Below, in pieces: positions 10,501 to 18,664 of a stretch of 64,000 bases of DNA (position 1 is its first letter; each line of letters starts with the position of its first letter). The notes beneath the pieces were generated by a model. It had not been told where the DNA came from. It saw only the letters and a list, made by a program, of their open reading frames with translations, and did not search any database. This DNA is from Caecitellus pseudoparvulus (taxonomy: Eukaryota; Bigyra: Bicosoecida): contig CBFFRQ010000018.1 of assembly GCA_965644315.1 (NCBI GenBank), positions 124,001-188,000 on the forward strand, given 5' to 3'. The position numbers and the translations under genes are program-made.

Positions 10501-13500
10501 AGCGCAAAAATGGCCGCCCTGTGCGATGCGAGCGGGGCGCTGAGCCCAGCGACGACAAACTGTGCCAACGGCACGGCTTCGGCAGTGTGCACCCATTCAG
10601 GGCTCGGGGCCTGCGACTCGCCCGATGCACGCTGCATGGCGCCGGTGTCTGCAGGAGCGGGAGGCGCTTGTGGCGGTGCGGCGCCATCGTGCACCATGAG
10701 GTCTGCGAGCAGCTGCACTTGCTCCGGCACACCTCCCTCAGCCTGAATGGAGATGGCCCGGCGCCGGAGCAGGTCACCGCTCCACCGCAGCAACTGGCCG
10801 CCCACGCCACACCGCGCCAAGGTCACTGCCAGCAGGCCGTGCCCTGCGCTCAGACTGCGGGCTGCGCTGATGGACCGCTCCAGGACGCCGGCATCCGGCA
10901 CAGCCAGGCCCACCCGCAGGCACCTGCCCGCACTCAGTGCCATGGCCAGTGCGTCAGGCTGCGAGGCAGTGTCCAGGCACGAAGCGAGGGCCGGTGAGGC
11001 GCCCTCCAAGGCGGCCATGCAGTGCTGCAGGGCCAGGGAGCTGTCCGAGCAGGCACTGATGGCGTGCGTGAGGCACTGCAGGAGGAGGGCCAACTCCTCG
11101 GCAATGCGTGCCAGGTCCACTGTGGCCTGCATGCCTCGGCGAGTTGCGACGACGGGGCACTTGAACGCTGGCGCCGTCGCCCTGGACGGGGGGGCGTCCC
11201 CCATCGCACTGCTGGTGGAGGAGGTCCGTGTGTGAGAGCGCGCCGACATGTGCGCTCCGTACACGCTGAACTCCGTCACGACACTCTCGGCATCCTCTGC
11301 CCCGCCCACGGTGCTCAGCGTGGCACTTCGCGAGGAGGAGCGGCCTGATCCAGACCCCTCCTCGCCGCCGCTGCCGCCGGGCCTGTGGCCAAAGTGGGGG
11401 CGCACAGATGGCCACCCACGCCGCCGTGCCGCCTCGGCATGTGCCATGATGTCCCGTGCCCCGCGAATGGCGCCCGTGACACCGGCGTGGGGCGCCACCC
11501 TAGACAGCTGCCGACCCAGTTCGTCCAGCTCGTTGGGCCCAGGAGAGATGGTGGGCTCCTGCTCAGGGGCTGGTTCGTCCGCACCAGGACCTTCGTCTCC
11601 GCCCAGCTCAGGGGGAGAACCCATGGGGCTAAACGTGGGGCGCTTCACATGCCCTGTCCCCGTAGATGGGGGCTGCTGACGCCCGCCGGGGGAGCTGCGG
11701 CTCGCCTTGGAACCCTCTTCTTCGATGGAAATGCGGAGGCGCCGGTCAGGCTTGCGCACCCTGGGTTTGGGCTTGGGCGGCTGCGATGCCCCCAGCATCT
11801 TGCCAGAGGCATCAGTTGTGACGCCACCTCGCCGGTGTCGGCGCCGGCGACGCCCCTTTGGCGTCGTTCGCCCTCCAAACAACTCGTTCACCTGCTGCTT
11901 GTCCCGCACCCCTTCCTTGCTGACAGTCGACTTCAGCGACGACTGCAGGGGTGAGCCTGGTTCTGTTCGTTTGGTCGGGGCAGCGGTCCGCCGGAAGGCC
12001 TCAGGGCGCACAGCTGACGTGCGCGCCTGCTGTGCTGTGGCCTCTGCGCTGGGCAGCGTGGGCAAGTTTGGCCGCACTGCCGCGACGCGTTCGGAGATGT
12101 GGGGCAGGAGGAAGGACACCAGCGCCTGCGCCGCAGACAGCTGGGTGGACGCCGCCACGACACAGTCTGTCAGCGCCGTCAAGCCGCCGCTTCGCACCCA
12201 TTGAAGTGCTAGGACAGCTCGAGGCGCCGTTGCGCGCCAAGGCCTGTGGCTCGGCCCGCCTTCAGTGTCAGGCACCGACCACGGACGCCAAGCATCATGC
12301 TTCATGGCTGCTGGGTCTGAAGAAGGGTGAAACGTCAGCAACGCAGCGTGTGCCTGGGCCCACTGCAAGCGGTGCCTGGCTGACAGCGCGTCAGCGTTGC
12401 AGCTGAGCAGCAGCAACTGCACATCTGGCAGTGGCACGAACAAGCAACGATGCAGGGTGGAGACACAGACATCCTTCGGGACTTCGTAGCGCGCGGGCCA
12501 CAATGCTGGGACGTGTCGATTCGCGCCTGAGCCTTGGGCGGCGCTGGCCTCTGACCTGCCACCGTCCGAAGCGAGGCTGTGCGTTGGACGCTCGCTGTGA
12601 CTCGTGCCGCTGAGGGAAGAAGACCCAGAGCCCAGGCTGGAAGAAGACACTCCGAGACCAGTCGCAGCCCTCAACAGCCCTGCAGCTGCCGCATGCGGTG
12701 CTGGCCTCAGCAGCGACTGTCCTTGGCCGCGGAGTTGCTCAGCCGTCGCGTCCTGCGGCGGTGACGGAGCGCGCAGCCCAAGGGCCCACACCCAACTACC
12801 GATCAGCCCGGCAGCCCTTGAAACTGAGTTCATGACGCAGCAGGCCCGGGCAAATGAAGTGCCACCCTCCAGCTCAAGGGCGTCCGGTACGCAGCCCGGC
12901 ACCAGCACTTCTGGCACACAAAACGCTCGCGCCAGCGTGACCAGGCGGCTGCGCGTGAGACCCAGCCCGCGAGGCTCGTCCGATCCCTGTGCTGCAGTAC
13001 CAGGAGGCTCTTCGTCGAGTGTACTGGGCGGCGCTGGCAGTCGCCGGGCACTGCCAGGCACCAAATGGGCGGGTGGTGCCACCAGGCACAAAAACGACGC
13101 CTGAGCTCGGCGCACACAGCCCTCGGCGAGGCATGCGATGCGCACCGCCGTGTGCAAATTGCCCTCCAAGATCTGATCCGAACTTTTCACCCCTGTGCTG
13201 AGCCTGGGGGCACTCCCCAATGGCGTTGCCTTGCGTGCGTGTACCGCCAGCACTGTTCGCGCTCGCTCAGCCGCCACACTGCCCGCCACTGTGCCCAGAG
13301 CAAGGGGGCAGTGGCACAGAGCGCTCAAGAGGTGCAGTGGCAGGGACGTGACCCAAGCAACACTGCACCTCGCTTGGGCTGCAAGGGGGTCGGCCCATGT
13401 GGAGCCCAAGAGGGCAACGCTACGACACAGCGCACTGGCAACGGCCGTATACACGGCAGTGCCTCCCAGCAGGACTGGGGACAAAGCAGGCGGTGGGGTT

Positions 13501-16500
13501 GGCTGCAGTGGGTTCGCAGCTGCTACTTCCAAGGCGCTGGACACGCTTGCATGCAGCAGGCAGCGGCGCCAGTGCTCAACCCCTGACGCAGACTTCAACA
13601 ACGGCTGAACGGAGGCCAGCGCCGAGGCAGCAGCCTGAGCTTCCACACGCCACGTTGAGACGGTGGTCAGGGGCACTGGGAAGCCCCACGTGCAGCGCTG
13701 TGTCGCCGTTTTGGCTTGTGCCGCTCCTGTGTGCTGTTCGGGCTGCGGTGCGGGCACTTGCGCAGCAAGTGACGCGGCCAGCTCCACTGCACTCGACAGC
13801 TCCGGCGGCAAGCCTCCCATTCGCAGACATGATGTCCAGCAGTGAGACAGCTCCTGCATGTGATGCCGCAGTGCTGCACTGGAGTGCTGCTCCAGTGCAG
13901 TGCCCTCCTCACCCAGCAAGCCTAGCCAGTGGCAGCTCAAGGATGCAGCATGCCTTGCCGCCCACGCTGCTGTGTGAACTGGAACCAGACCCCACGGAAC
14001 CTTGACGGCGCGAGGGAGGCAAGCTGCTACCTGACACATGCCCCACTCCACCAGCTGCATGACTTGCTCTGGGAAGAGCTCCCTGGCGTGGGGCACTGGG
14101 GGCGGGGCTTGGTTGGCGCCGGAGGCACGCCAAACAGGGGAAGGCAGGGCGTCAGAACCCCACCCAAGCGTGCCGAACCCGTGTGAACTCCACAAGGACG
14201 TGTCACTCATAAACTTGTGCTGCCCAGATGCAGTCCCCGCTCTGGGGCGGTGTTTCGGGCTGCTGAAGGACGACCGACGGCTGTGCGAGGAGCTGCCTGC
14301 GCTCTCGTCACCGAGCGATACCGCCGGTGGCAGGTGCAGGCCTGAGTCGCCCGGGTACTGGACTTGGCACGTATGCAGCAGGCAGGTTAGGGGCTGGGGG
14401 AGCTCGCCTAGGCGTGCATCACCCCTCACAGTGCCCAGACTGTACCTACAAGCTTCTCGCAGCAGCTCGCGCCCGCGGGCACACGCCGTCACGGCGCCCA
14501 GCACCCCGGCCGCTGCCACTTGCTCCTCGGGAAACGCCATGTGGCTCGTGCATGGAATGCATCCAGTTGCCATGCTCCAAGGCAGCAGCTGGTGGCGCGG
14601 GGAGCAGGGCGCTGCACCTCCGAGGGTTTCGCCGCTGGGCGACGCGTCCACATGCAGCACTGAGGGTGGGAGGGGCAGAACCCCGACAGCCACCACCGCG
14701 CCGTACTTTCGAAGTGTTTGGAAGGGCGGCGCTGTGACCAGGTGCGCTTCTGTGCAGTCTGCACCTGTCCCTGTGCCCCACCGCGAGCCGGCAGTGGGTG
14801 AGCGCCCTGTCGACCACGAGCCGCCGCTTCGCACAGACGGCGACACTGACTGGGAGCGCACGGCAGGCGATGCCTGCGCATGACCGCATTGGCCTGCCAC
14901 CGGTTGGTCGTCTTCGGAAGGGAACACGCTCATGTGAGTGTGCGGCGGCTGCACTTCAGCGGCAAGGACAAGCTGGTGGTTGTGCATGGCCAGGACTGAC
15001 ACGGCAGCCGCCAGCGCCGCGCCAGCCAAGCACTTCAAGGTACCTGCGTGGTCCCCCAACACGCAGGTCGCCAGAGCCTGCAGTGCTGCAGCACGTGGGC
15101 TGGGCACCTGGTGGCGGCCGGCCAAGCGGCTGTGAGGCTGGCACGCGACCAGGCGCTGCATGCACCACCTGCGGGCGGATGCTGGGATGCGCTCGCCTGG
15201 TCGGGCGGCAAAAGTGTATGCCGCGGCGCCGCTTGCCTCAATGGCGCCGTGTGGAGTGGCGTCCGCTGCCGCCTGTTCGGCCTCCGACACGACGGCGCCG
15301 CGGAGGGGCGCAGCGCTGAAGGCATGTCGCTCCAGCACGCTGGCAAGCAGGGACATGCCGACGCTGCTGTCGCTGCCTCGCAGCAGCGCAGCCCGCCCTG
15401 CAGATGACAGCGCCAGGCTGCGAAGCTGGGAGGCGATGCAGCCATCAATGCAGACGCACCTCGCCCAAGCAGCCCGCAGGACGTTCAGAGCCGCCAGTGT
15501 CCGCTGAGCCGCAGGGTTCAGAGCGACACTGGGCAGCGGTGTGTCTTCATCCACGATGGCGCAGCGCTCCAGCTGCTGCAGCAGGGTCTGGCGCAGCGCC
15601 AGGCACAGGGGTGGCACCAGTGCGACCAGACCCGCTGCCCGCCGTGCCAACAGCGCAGACATGGCGCCCTCCACGACCTCTGCGTCGGGAAAGCGAGGAA
15701 TGGGGTGCCTCTGCCCCGCCAACCGCGCCCGGGCCTCCCCTGCCAGCGGCCAGTACGGAGGAAGGACCTTCCCCTGGGGAAGCGGCGTCACGGGGGTGGC
15801 CCCGGTGCAGTCCACCAGCGCCAGACAAAGATCGGCGGGGGGGGGACTGCCCTGTGCAGAAGTGCTACCCTCCTCTTCGGTCTGCAGGGTGCGTAAGTGG
15901 GCCGCTTTGGGGCGGCGGGGGGCTTGGGGTACCCGGCTCTTGCGAGGTTGCTGCAACGGCTCCTCCGCGTGAGCCGTGCGCTCCCGCGGACACGGAACAG
16001 GGCAGAACACCATCCGTGCATGTTCTTGCTGCCGACGGGCAGCAGCCTGGCACACGCTCGCGTCAGGGGCACGGCACAGCTCGGCAGCCCAGCCAGGCCC
16101 AAGTGGGAGAAGTACTGGCACATCGGACCCAACAGCGGCAAGGGCGGCGTCCACTGCTCGCCACAGCTCAGCCCCCACCTTCACGTGGAGCGACGCCATA
16201 CTGCCAAGCAGCCGCCCCTCCGCAACGCCCCGCAGAACTTGCTCTCGCTCGATGTCGGCTTCAGGCGGAAGGTGGCTGGAAGCCGCCGGGCGTTGGGGGG
16301 CCGATGGCAGGCCGCCGCTGCCAAGCGTGGCAGCAGCCCCCCGAAACGCGCTCCCAGCACGAATGGGGGACATGAGGGGCGACGCGTGAGCCGGAGACAA
16401 CATGCGGCGGGAGCTGGCTTGGCCCGGCAGAGGCGGGCTGTGCAGAAGGGACAGGGAACCAGTGGAGGTGAAGGGAGCAGAGCTGGACCGGCCGTGTGTG

Positions 16501-18179
16501 GCCTGCCTGGAGGCTGGAACTCCTGCTGAGGCGCCCACAGTGCGTGCCGGCGCGAGAAGAACATCCTGCAGCCGAAGCGCGAAGAAAACGACATCCCAAC
16601 TCAGCGCAACGGGGGCCTCTGGGGCTTCCCGGCCCTCTGCCCGAGCCAAGATGCCGGCAGCTGCAGAGCTGGGCAAGCCACAGAGGCTGCCACCGCTGGA
16701 ATCCAACGGCGGCTGCACACTGGCACGCAGCCCAGCCGTGTGCAGCAGCCGACTGAGGTGCGGCAGCGCCACCTCCCGCACTCGGGCACGCGTCTTGTCT
16801 CCCAGGCAAGCCATGAAACTCAGCTCCTGCAAAAGACACGTCAGCAGGGACCGCAGCTGGCACTGCACGGCGAGACACCCCGCGAAAGAGGCCTGCTCAG
16901 CGGCACCTGCTGCCTGCACGAAGTCAGCCACTTGCAGCAAACTGCCCCCCCCATCACACACGGCGGCAGCGAAGGCAGTGGTGCGGTGAAACGCTGACGC
17001 TCGCTGGGTGCGGCGTGGTGCTGGTGTACCCAGCGCCCGCTGCAGCACCGGTGGCAACGGACATGCTGCAGCAATGTCCCCACTGCCCATGCTTGACCCG
17101 TGCAGCGGCGTCGGCGGTGGCGCCGGCAGCATGCGCTGCGCCTCGGACGCCGCCCCCAACCTGGCCGCCGCACGCACAGCAGCAGACAGCACCCGCACCG
17201 TGCCCCGCAGACGCAGCTCCATGTGCCTGCCCTCCACACACGACGCCACGTGATTCCGCCACAAGTTCCCCAGCGCCGCATCCGACGTCACCAGGCGCGA
17301 GTCCCCAGCCAAGTGCTCGCGGTGCCACACGTGCAGCATGGGCGCCTGCAGCACACGGGACAGCTCATCCGTGATCTGCACGACACGCCCTGGCAGACGA
17401 TTCAATTGGAGGTACGGCGTGTCTGGAGGCGGGTCAGGCGCCAGTCCAGGCGTGCCCTGTGGCGGTGCCAGCAGCCCACCACCCGCCATCACCGCGTACC
17501 GACCAGGCTGCAGCTCACTCAAGTGCACACAGCTGCCAGGCGCACTCACCAGCGGGCGTGCCTCCTTGGGCCCACCGCCCGCCCGGGGCGACCTACTGTC
17601 TGGACTGTGGCCCTGGGGACGAGGGCTCGTCGCCGGGCCGGGACCGCCGGCGCGCAGCAGCTCTGCCTCCAACCCGTGCCGCACAGCCGCGTGCAGCAGC
17701 GAAAAGACGTCGGAGGAGGGCTTTCCGGCTGGCATGCGTGGCGCGTACATGCGATCCTGTGCCGATAGCTCAATGTGGGACTTGCGCCGCCCGCCACCCG
17801 GGCGCCGCTTTGCACCCTCGCTCTGAATGAGGGCACCCAACGCCTGCGTAACAGCGTCCCCTCGCAGCGGACCGCCCTCGGAAGCGGAAGACAGTCGCAG
17901 CAATGGTGACCCCTGGGCCACATACCCCACGTGCACCTGCAGAGGGCGCTGTCGCAGCAGGCCCAGCACACGCTCCCGACCCCACCCATGCCCAGGCACC
18001 CGCCCCTGCGCCTCGCCCGCTGCATGCCCCTTCCCTACCCTGCCCTCCGACCCCTGAAACAGTCCACCATCACCAGCCTGCAGACGCCGCTCCAGACGAC
18101 CCGCGTCAATGCTCACAGAGTACCCATGCAGCTGCTTCAGCAGTGCCTGCGGCGGCTCACGCTCCTTCCCCGCTGCCAT
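4557..18179 (-). CDS. Giant intronless gene, 4540-residue protein, unrecognised helical-repeat type
   Basis: A single frame of 4541 codons, without interruption, from the ATG at 18179 (an upstream in-frame GTG at 18215 is not needed). No family is recognised with confidence. Much of the chain is Leu/Ala-rich helix of ARM/HEAT-like character (for example residues ~2500-3000), broken by disordered Ser/Pro/Gly linkers; a linker at ~2060-2320 holds an Arg run (GRRRRRHRRGG, near 2105) that could be a nuclear signal. The last ~380 residues form a denser conserved-looking block (around 4200: IDGMYRYYSCLGVDGDPF) followed by a basic tail. Such large armadillo-like proteins are common in flagellate protists as scaffolds, but that role is inference. 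The gene ends tail to tail with PPIL3, coding regions overlapping by 7 bp. Its first ~55 codons and ~300 bp of upstream DNA are duplicated at ~24.69-25.17 kb. Short in-frame introns cannot be excluded. Confidence 0.85.
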   Translation of the reverse strand: MAAGKEREPPQALLKQLHGYSVSIDAGRLERRLQAGDGGLFQGSEGRVGKGHAAGEAQGRVPGHGWGRERVLGLLRQRPLQVHVGYVAQGSPLLRLSSASEGGPLRGDAVTQALGALIQSEGAKRRPGGGRRKSHIELSAQDRMYAPRMPAGKPSSDVFSLLHAAVRHGLEAELLRAGGPGPATSPRPQGHSPDSRSPRAGGGPKEARPLVSAPGSCVHLSELQPGRYAVMAGGGLLAPPQGTPGLAPDPPPDTPYLQLNRLPGRVVQITDELSRVLQAPMLHVWHREHLAGDSRLVTSDAALGNLWRNHVASCVEGRHMELRLRGTVRVLSAAVRAAARLGAASEAQRMLPAPPPTPLHGSSMGSGDIAAACPLPPVLQRALGTPAPRRTQRASAFHRTTAFAAAVCDGGGSLLQVADFVQAAGAAEQASFAGCLAVQCQLRSLLTCLLQELSFMACLGDKTRARVREVALPHLSRLLHTAGLRASVQPPLDSSGGSLCGLPSSAAAGILARAEGREAPEAPVALSWDVVFFALRLQDVLLAPARTVGASAGVPASRQATHGRSSSAPFTSTGSLSLLHSPPLPGQASSRRMLSPAHASPLMSPIRAGSAFRGAAATLGSGGLPSAPQRPAASSHLPPEADIEREQVLRGVAEGRLLGSMASLHVKVGAELWRAVDAALAAVGSDVPVLLPLGPGWAAELCRAPDASVCQAAARRQQEHARMVFCPVPCPRERTAHAEEPLQQPRKSRVPQAPRRPKAAHLRTLQTEEEGSTSAQGSPPPADLCLALVDCTGATPVTPLPQGKVLPPYWPLAGEARARLAGQRHPIPRFPDAEVVEGAMSALLARRAAGLVALVPPLCLALRQTLLQQLERCAIVDEDTPLPSVALNPAAQRTLAALNVLRAAWARCVCIDGCIASQLRSLALSSAGRAALLRGSDSSVGMSLLASVLERHAFSAAPLRGAVVSEAEQAAADATPHGAIEASGAAAYTFAARPGERIPASARRWCMQRLVACQPHSRLAGRHQVPSPRAAALQALATCVLGDHAGTLKCLAGAALAAAVSVLAMHNHQLVLAAEVQPPHTHMSVFPSEDDQPVAGQCGHAQASPAVRSQSVSPSVRSGGSWSTGRSPTAGSRWGTGTGADCTEAHLVTAPPFQTLRKYGAVVAVGVLPLPPSVLHVDASPSGETLGGAAPCSPRHQLLPWSMATGCIPCTSHMAFPEEQVAAAGVLGAVTACARGRELLREACRYSLGTVRGDARLGELPQPLTCLLHTCQVQYPGDSGLHLPPAVSLGDESAGSSSHSRRSSFSSPKHRPRAGTASGQHKFMSDTSLWSSHGFGTLGWGSDALPSPVWRASGANQAPPPVPHARELFPEQVMQLVEWGMCQVAACLPRAVKVPWGLVPVHTAAWAARHAASLSCHWLGLLGEEGTALEQHSSAALRHHMQELSHCWTSCLRMGGLPPELSSAVELAASLAAQVPAPQPEQHTGAAQAKTATQRCTWGFPVPLTTVSTWRVEAQAAASALASVQPLLKSASGVEHWRRCLLHASVSSALEVAAANPLQPTPPPALSPVLLGGTAVYTAVASALCRSVALLGSTWADPLAAQARCSVAWVTSLPLHLLSALCHCPLALGTVAGSVAAERARTVLAVHARKATPLGSAPRLSTGVKSSDQILEGNLHTAVRIACLAEGCVRRAQASFLCLVAPPAHLVPGSARRLPAPPSTLDEEPPGTAAQGSDEPRGLGLTRSRLVTLARAFCVPEVLVPGCVPDALELEGGTSFARACCVMNSVSRAAGLIGSWVWALGLRAPSPPQDATAEQLRGQGQSLLRPAPHAAAAGLLRAATGLGVSSSSLGSGSSSLSGTSHSERPTHSLASDGGRSEASAAQGSGANRHVPALWPARYEVPKDVCVSTLHRCLFVPLPDVQLLLLSCNADALSARHRLQWAQAHAALLTFHPSSDPAAMKHDAWRPWSVPDTEGGPSHRPWRATAPRAVLALQWVRSGGLTALTDCVVAASTQLSAAQALVSFLLPHISERVAAVRPNLPTLPSAEATAQQARTSAVRPEAFRRTAAPTKRTEPGSPLQSSLKSTVSKEGVRDKQQVNELFGGRTTPKGRRRRRHRRGGVTTDASGKMLGASQPPKPKPRVRKPDRRLRISIEEEGSKASRSSPGGRQQPPSTGTGHVKRPTFSPMGSPPELGGDEGPGADEPAPEQEPTISPGPNELDELGRQLSRVAPHAGVTGAIRGARDIMAHAEAARRRGWPSVRPHFGHRPGGSGGEEGSGSGRSSSRSATLSTVGGAEDAESVVTEFSVYGAHMSARSHTRTSSTSSAMGDAPPSRATAPAFKCPVVATRRGMQATVDLARIAEELALLLQCLTHAISACSDSSLALQHCMAALEGASPALASCLDTASQPDALAMALSAGRCLRVGLAVPDAGVLERSISAARSLSAGHGLLAVTLARCGVGGQLLRWSGDLLRRRAISIQAEGGVPEQVQLLADLMVHDGAAPPQAPPAPADTGAMQRASGESQAPSPEWVHTAEAVPLAQFVVAGLSAPLASHRAAIFALRAILASDARAAPAWLHASDSHLAQDTLQSSHVTGLRDLVKLSARLQHLQSKPAKPREDAQGHRVPSAAVAHLQVMLRSLTAELNVASARVPTTRVGQAMKQARVEALPLSVLLLNVVDACWALLANARGADWQGLVSCAAGVSPPPGEPAQPFLPHSSASRSIAASMGRHKLPVHLLRICTADSVVPLPVRVRALWCLFLLQTCQPKNVPRQLAAAVQVAPATFGQSVPAAIVGGEAALHWAALHLLQQCSPRDPAQATASQQVQQQAIGTFARHLTGRFGEGGEPVHRAVLGTPQGGVVFSSAQETQSDATARGLLHISPRLSKERRPMDAHMLSDLPTAGAQVAAVVAALATEPHGAYRLSLAGGLRAVLPALAATHHLDVALHLLRAVTALVGVHEEQPRITHECVGMLLAFVGTRLHPGLTGMAATIIRSISHHPTVGSFVYSAELRTKSKGWRGDTEKHFGLQVLRSLAAAPKSGQADPGADFAALLGVDGSAAVLQSAWEGDGGEPTRPRSVAGYASVRGSDAAGSLLAFVRSKQGQRPLTMTRGQVTTLASTSLPDLLASPSRVLGRPRTAGPPSRRTGRAGSPARPVRTPVRRQRPSPVDEAEEEAGAAPAFESGSGATSAHGKLQAGLAALRFAQHLSDLAPQRGEEDSKAAPLRLTELSQHLRAPLMRAYGQSSGEAGTVSRQAAGLPPAMSLNSAASLLGQLSPAILSQVAAVGAVLGEGARLGCTSRRRCRHVLQGEGAWASLPQPTQGVHLAVAESEDAMDAHLRASVHEDHAWRRRWRAWEHRAAAIHLPVPVIVAASAHQRSVEHGTAGQPSDAPWVTGLQAVQLVPFQPAHLALMPPPPLPTSAAQAGLWGLPPPLPRKLAPAFLGKAQEDGPRRAPVPLHAAPSTRQGLLAGILTRGALAVRQEVNKDEEAGVHHAVDMVSSLQFSGNATVQGSGLALASAGLSDIVSAAAVASKLGHLATPSAGRGAAGLDRGAPRSLRSLHKWHMGVLSDAAAALTASVLKALHAGYQSAGAKDVLGWRPLRRAGRGEAPTEARRKGTPRAGKTALVHGRRPAPLTVRGDVSPVFSAPQTGAHQPLLSPASPTTPPSEKLVLPPDRARGEQLIRDAFAAGARTLFALKFLLMRALGLGPFVQGVLSSGTGKQLHAEEPPSGERPSWLLPALHHGRTLDAVLRAVERCISRRSQQQTQVLREALQRVSAIPAHLALGVRDLQSGSVAQATPLRLSQWGLSDASPLTCAALLSRQTQEAAVAAAQASEAVWREQATTRHGKPLQPGEGIGDIPAWTGLCPPQWHCPPGGKAPLPMDAHYLATAAPTASASVTLVTVPVACRGANMPALPPLSILCVHLAQDGVLSDAAGLDIPGALQQVAAGALAEAGNPLPVWDTCTVQWLRATQGGAVLEAAEVWGSDAVATAVERVSGDTTSVPGESLRRLLSQSAVSDSVASAPRSQAPPSPTPRPSRPLPQGPAPKTTGAVDARRRFARLASNPGLRPASTRQVTAGSAPALGASTMSAEPWILPDWLRAWNIDLLVTGQAKPTAPDTSAPPLFQAPALSPEDARHLRAFLPRLESSDAGALVDTPEVVDAAFRLEWHRAEAVPGGRLGALARTMPEDELARTCRALFPIIDGMYRYYSCLGVDGDPFSMALPAWQALCGHLRVGPGQSIEGGAPLSHTAMESVFVALADSGGMFRHQFLLGLLRMAALVWKGGQVGDAVRRLVARWAQGPAMLSWGPHSAFVHSFLGDAYRQRRLYTNRVSELLQRHDQFVALLHRTFARPLLLAGGTTGPAVEDVFVANVSSGPAPVMSMAGWMSMWHALRLLGAPWLDPRTAALAFTLSRPMAVDELHPGSWQRHTHLGIVDFVEALSRVADTLPLPSDDALEQSAEGSMLTYMRKAEGKGKRMRGAGDGRDGALEHPMELAPVGALQWPTASQQTLAGRLAKLLVLLLHRCELLLLKPLKAARH

Positions 18180-18664
18180 GCCCGGGTCGCAGCGACGAGC
18201 GTTGACAGTCGCCACACACAGGCACCCTCACAGCGTCACCTGCGAGGACCAGCGATCAACTGACGAACCCCAGTACACGTGCACAGTGAAGAAGCCTCCA
18301 ACCTCCCTGCCGTCGCCCCACAGCCCTCCCCTGGCCCCACACCAGTGACTGCCCGCACCGGCTGGCTTTCGCCGAAGTGGCGAGCACTCTGTGCGCGGCC
18401 GGGCTGACCTGCATGTAGTGGGGTGCAGAGCAGCGAAGCGGCATGTGCCACGTGCAGAATGGGTGGGTGTTTGATTTTTAGTGCTTGCAAGGTGCTGGAA
18501 GGAGAGGGGAGGGTCGCTTTCTTGAATGCATTGCTGTGGGTCCTGGGAGGTCAGCGACACAGAGGGGACTTGACTCTGTTTCGGCTGCCGCTCGGGAGAA
18601 CCCCCACTGAAGGAGGTACGAGAGGGTACATGCGACATGCTCACAACGTGCCATCGCCATTTTT
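18180..18664. promoter_or_regulatory. Region upstream of the giant gene, downstream of GT61 copy 1
   Basis: 485 bp between the GT61 stop (18665) and the giant gene start (18179), both on the minus strand. Positions ~18015-18500 (first codons plus ~300 bp upstream) are repeated at ~24685-25170 with roughly nine in ten bases the same, the non-coding part at least as well kept as the coding part. ~18500-18664 resembles the DNA after GT61 copy 2 (36320-36481) more weakly. The giant gene's promoter should be here. Confidence 0.5.
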
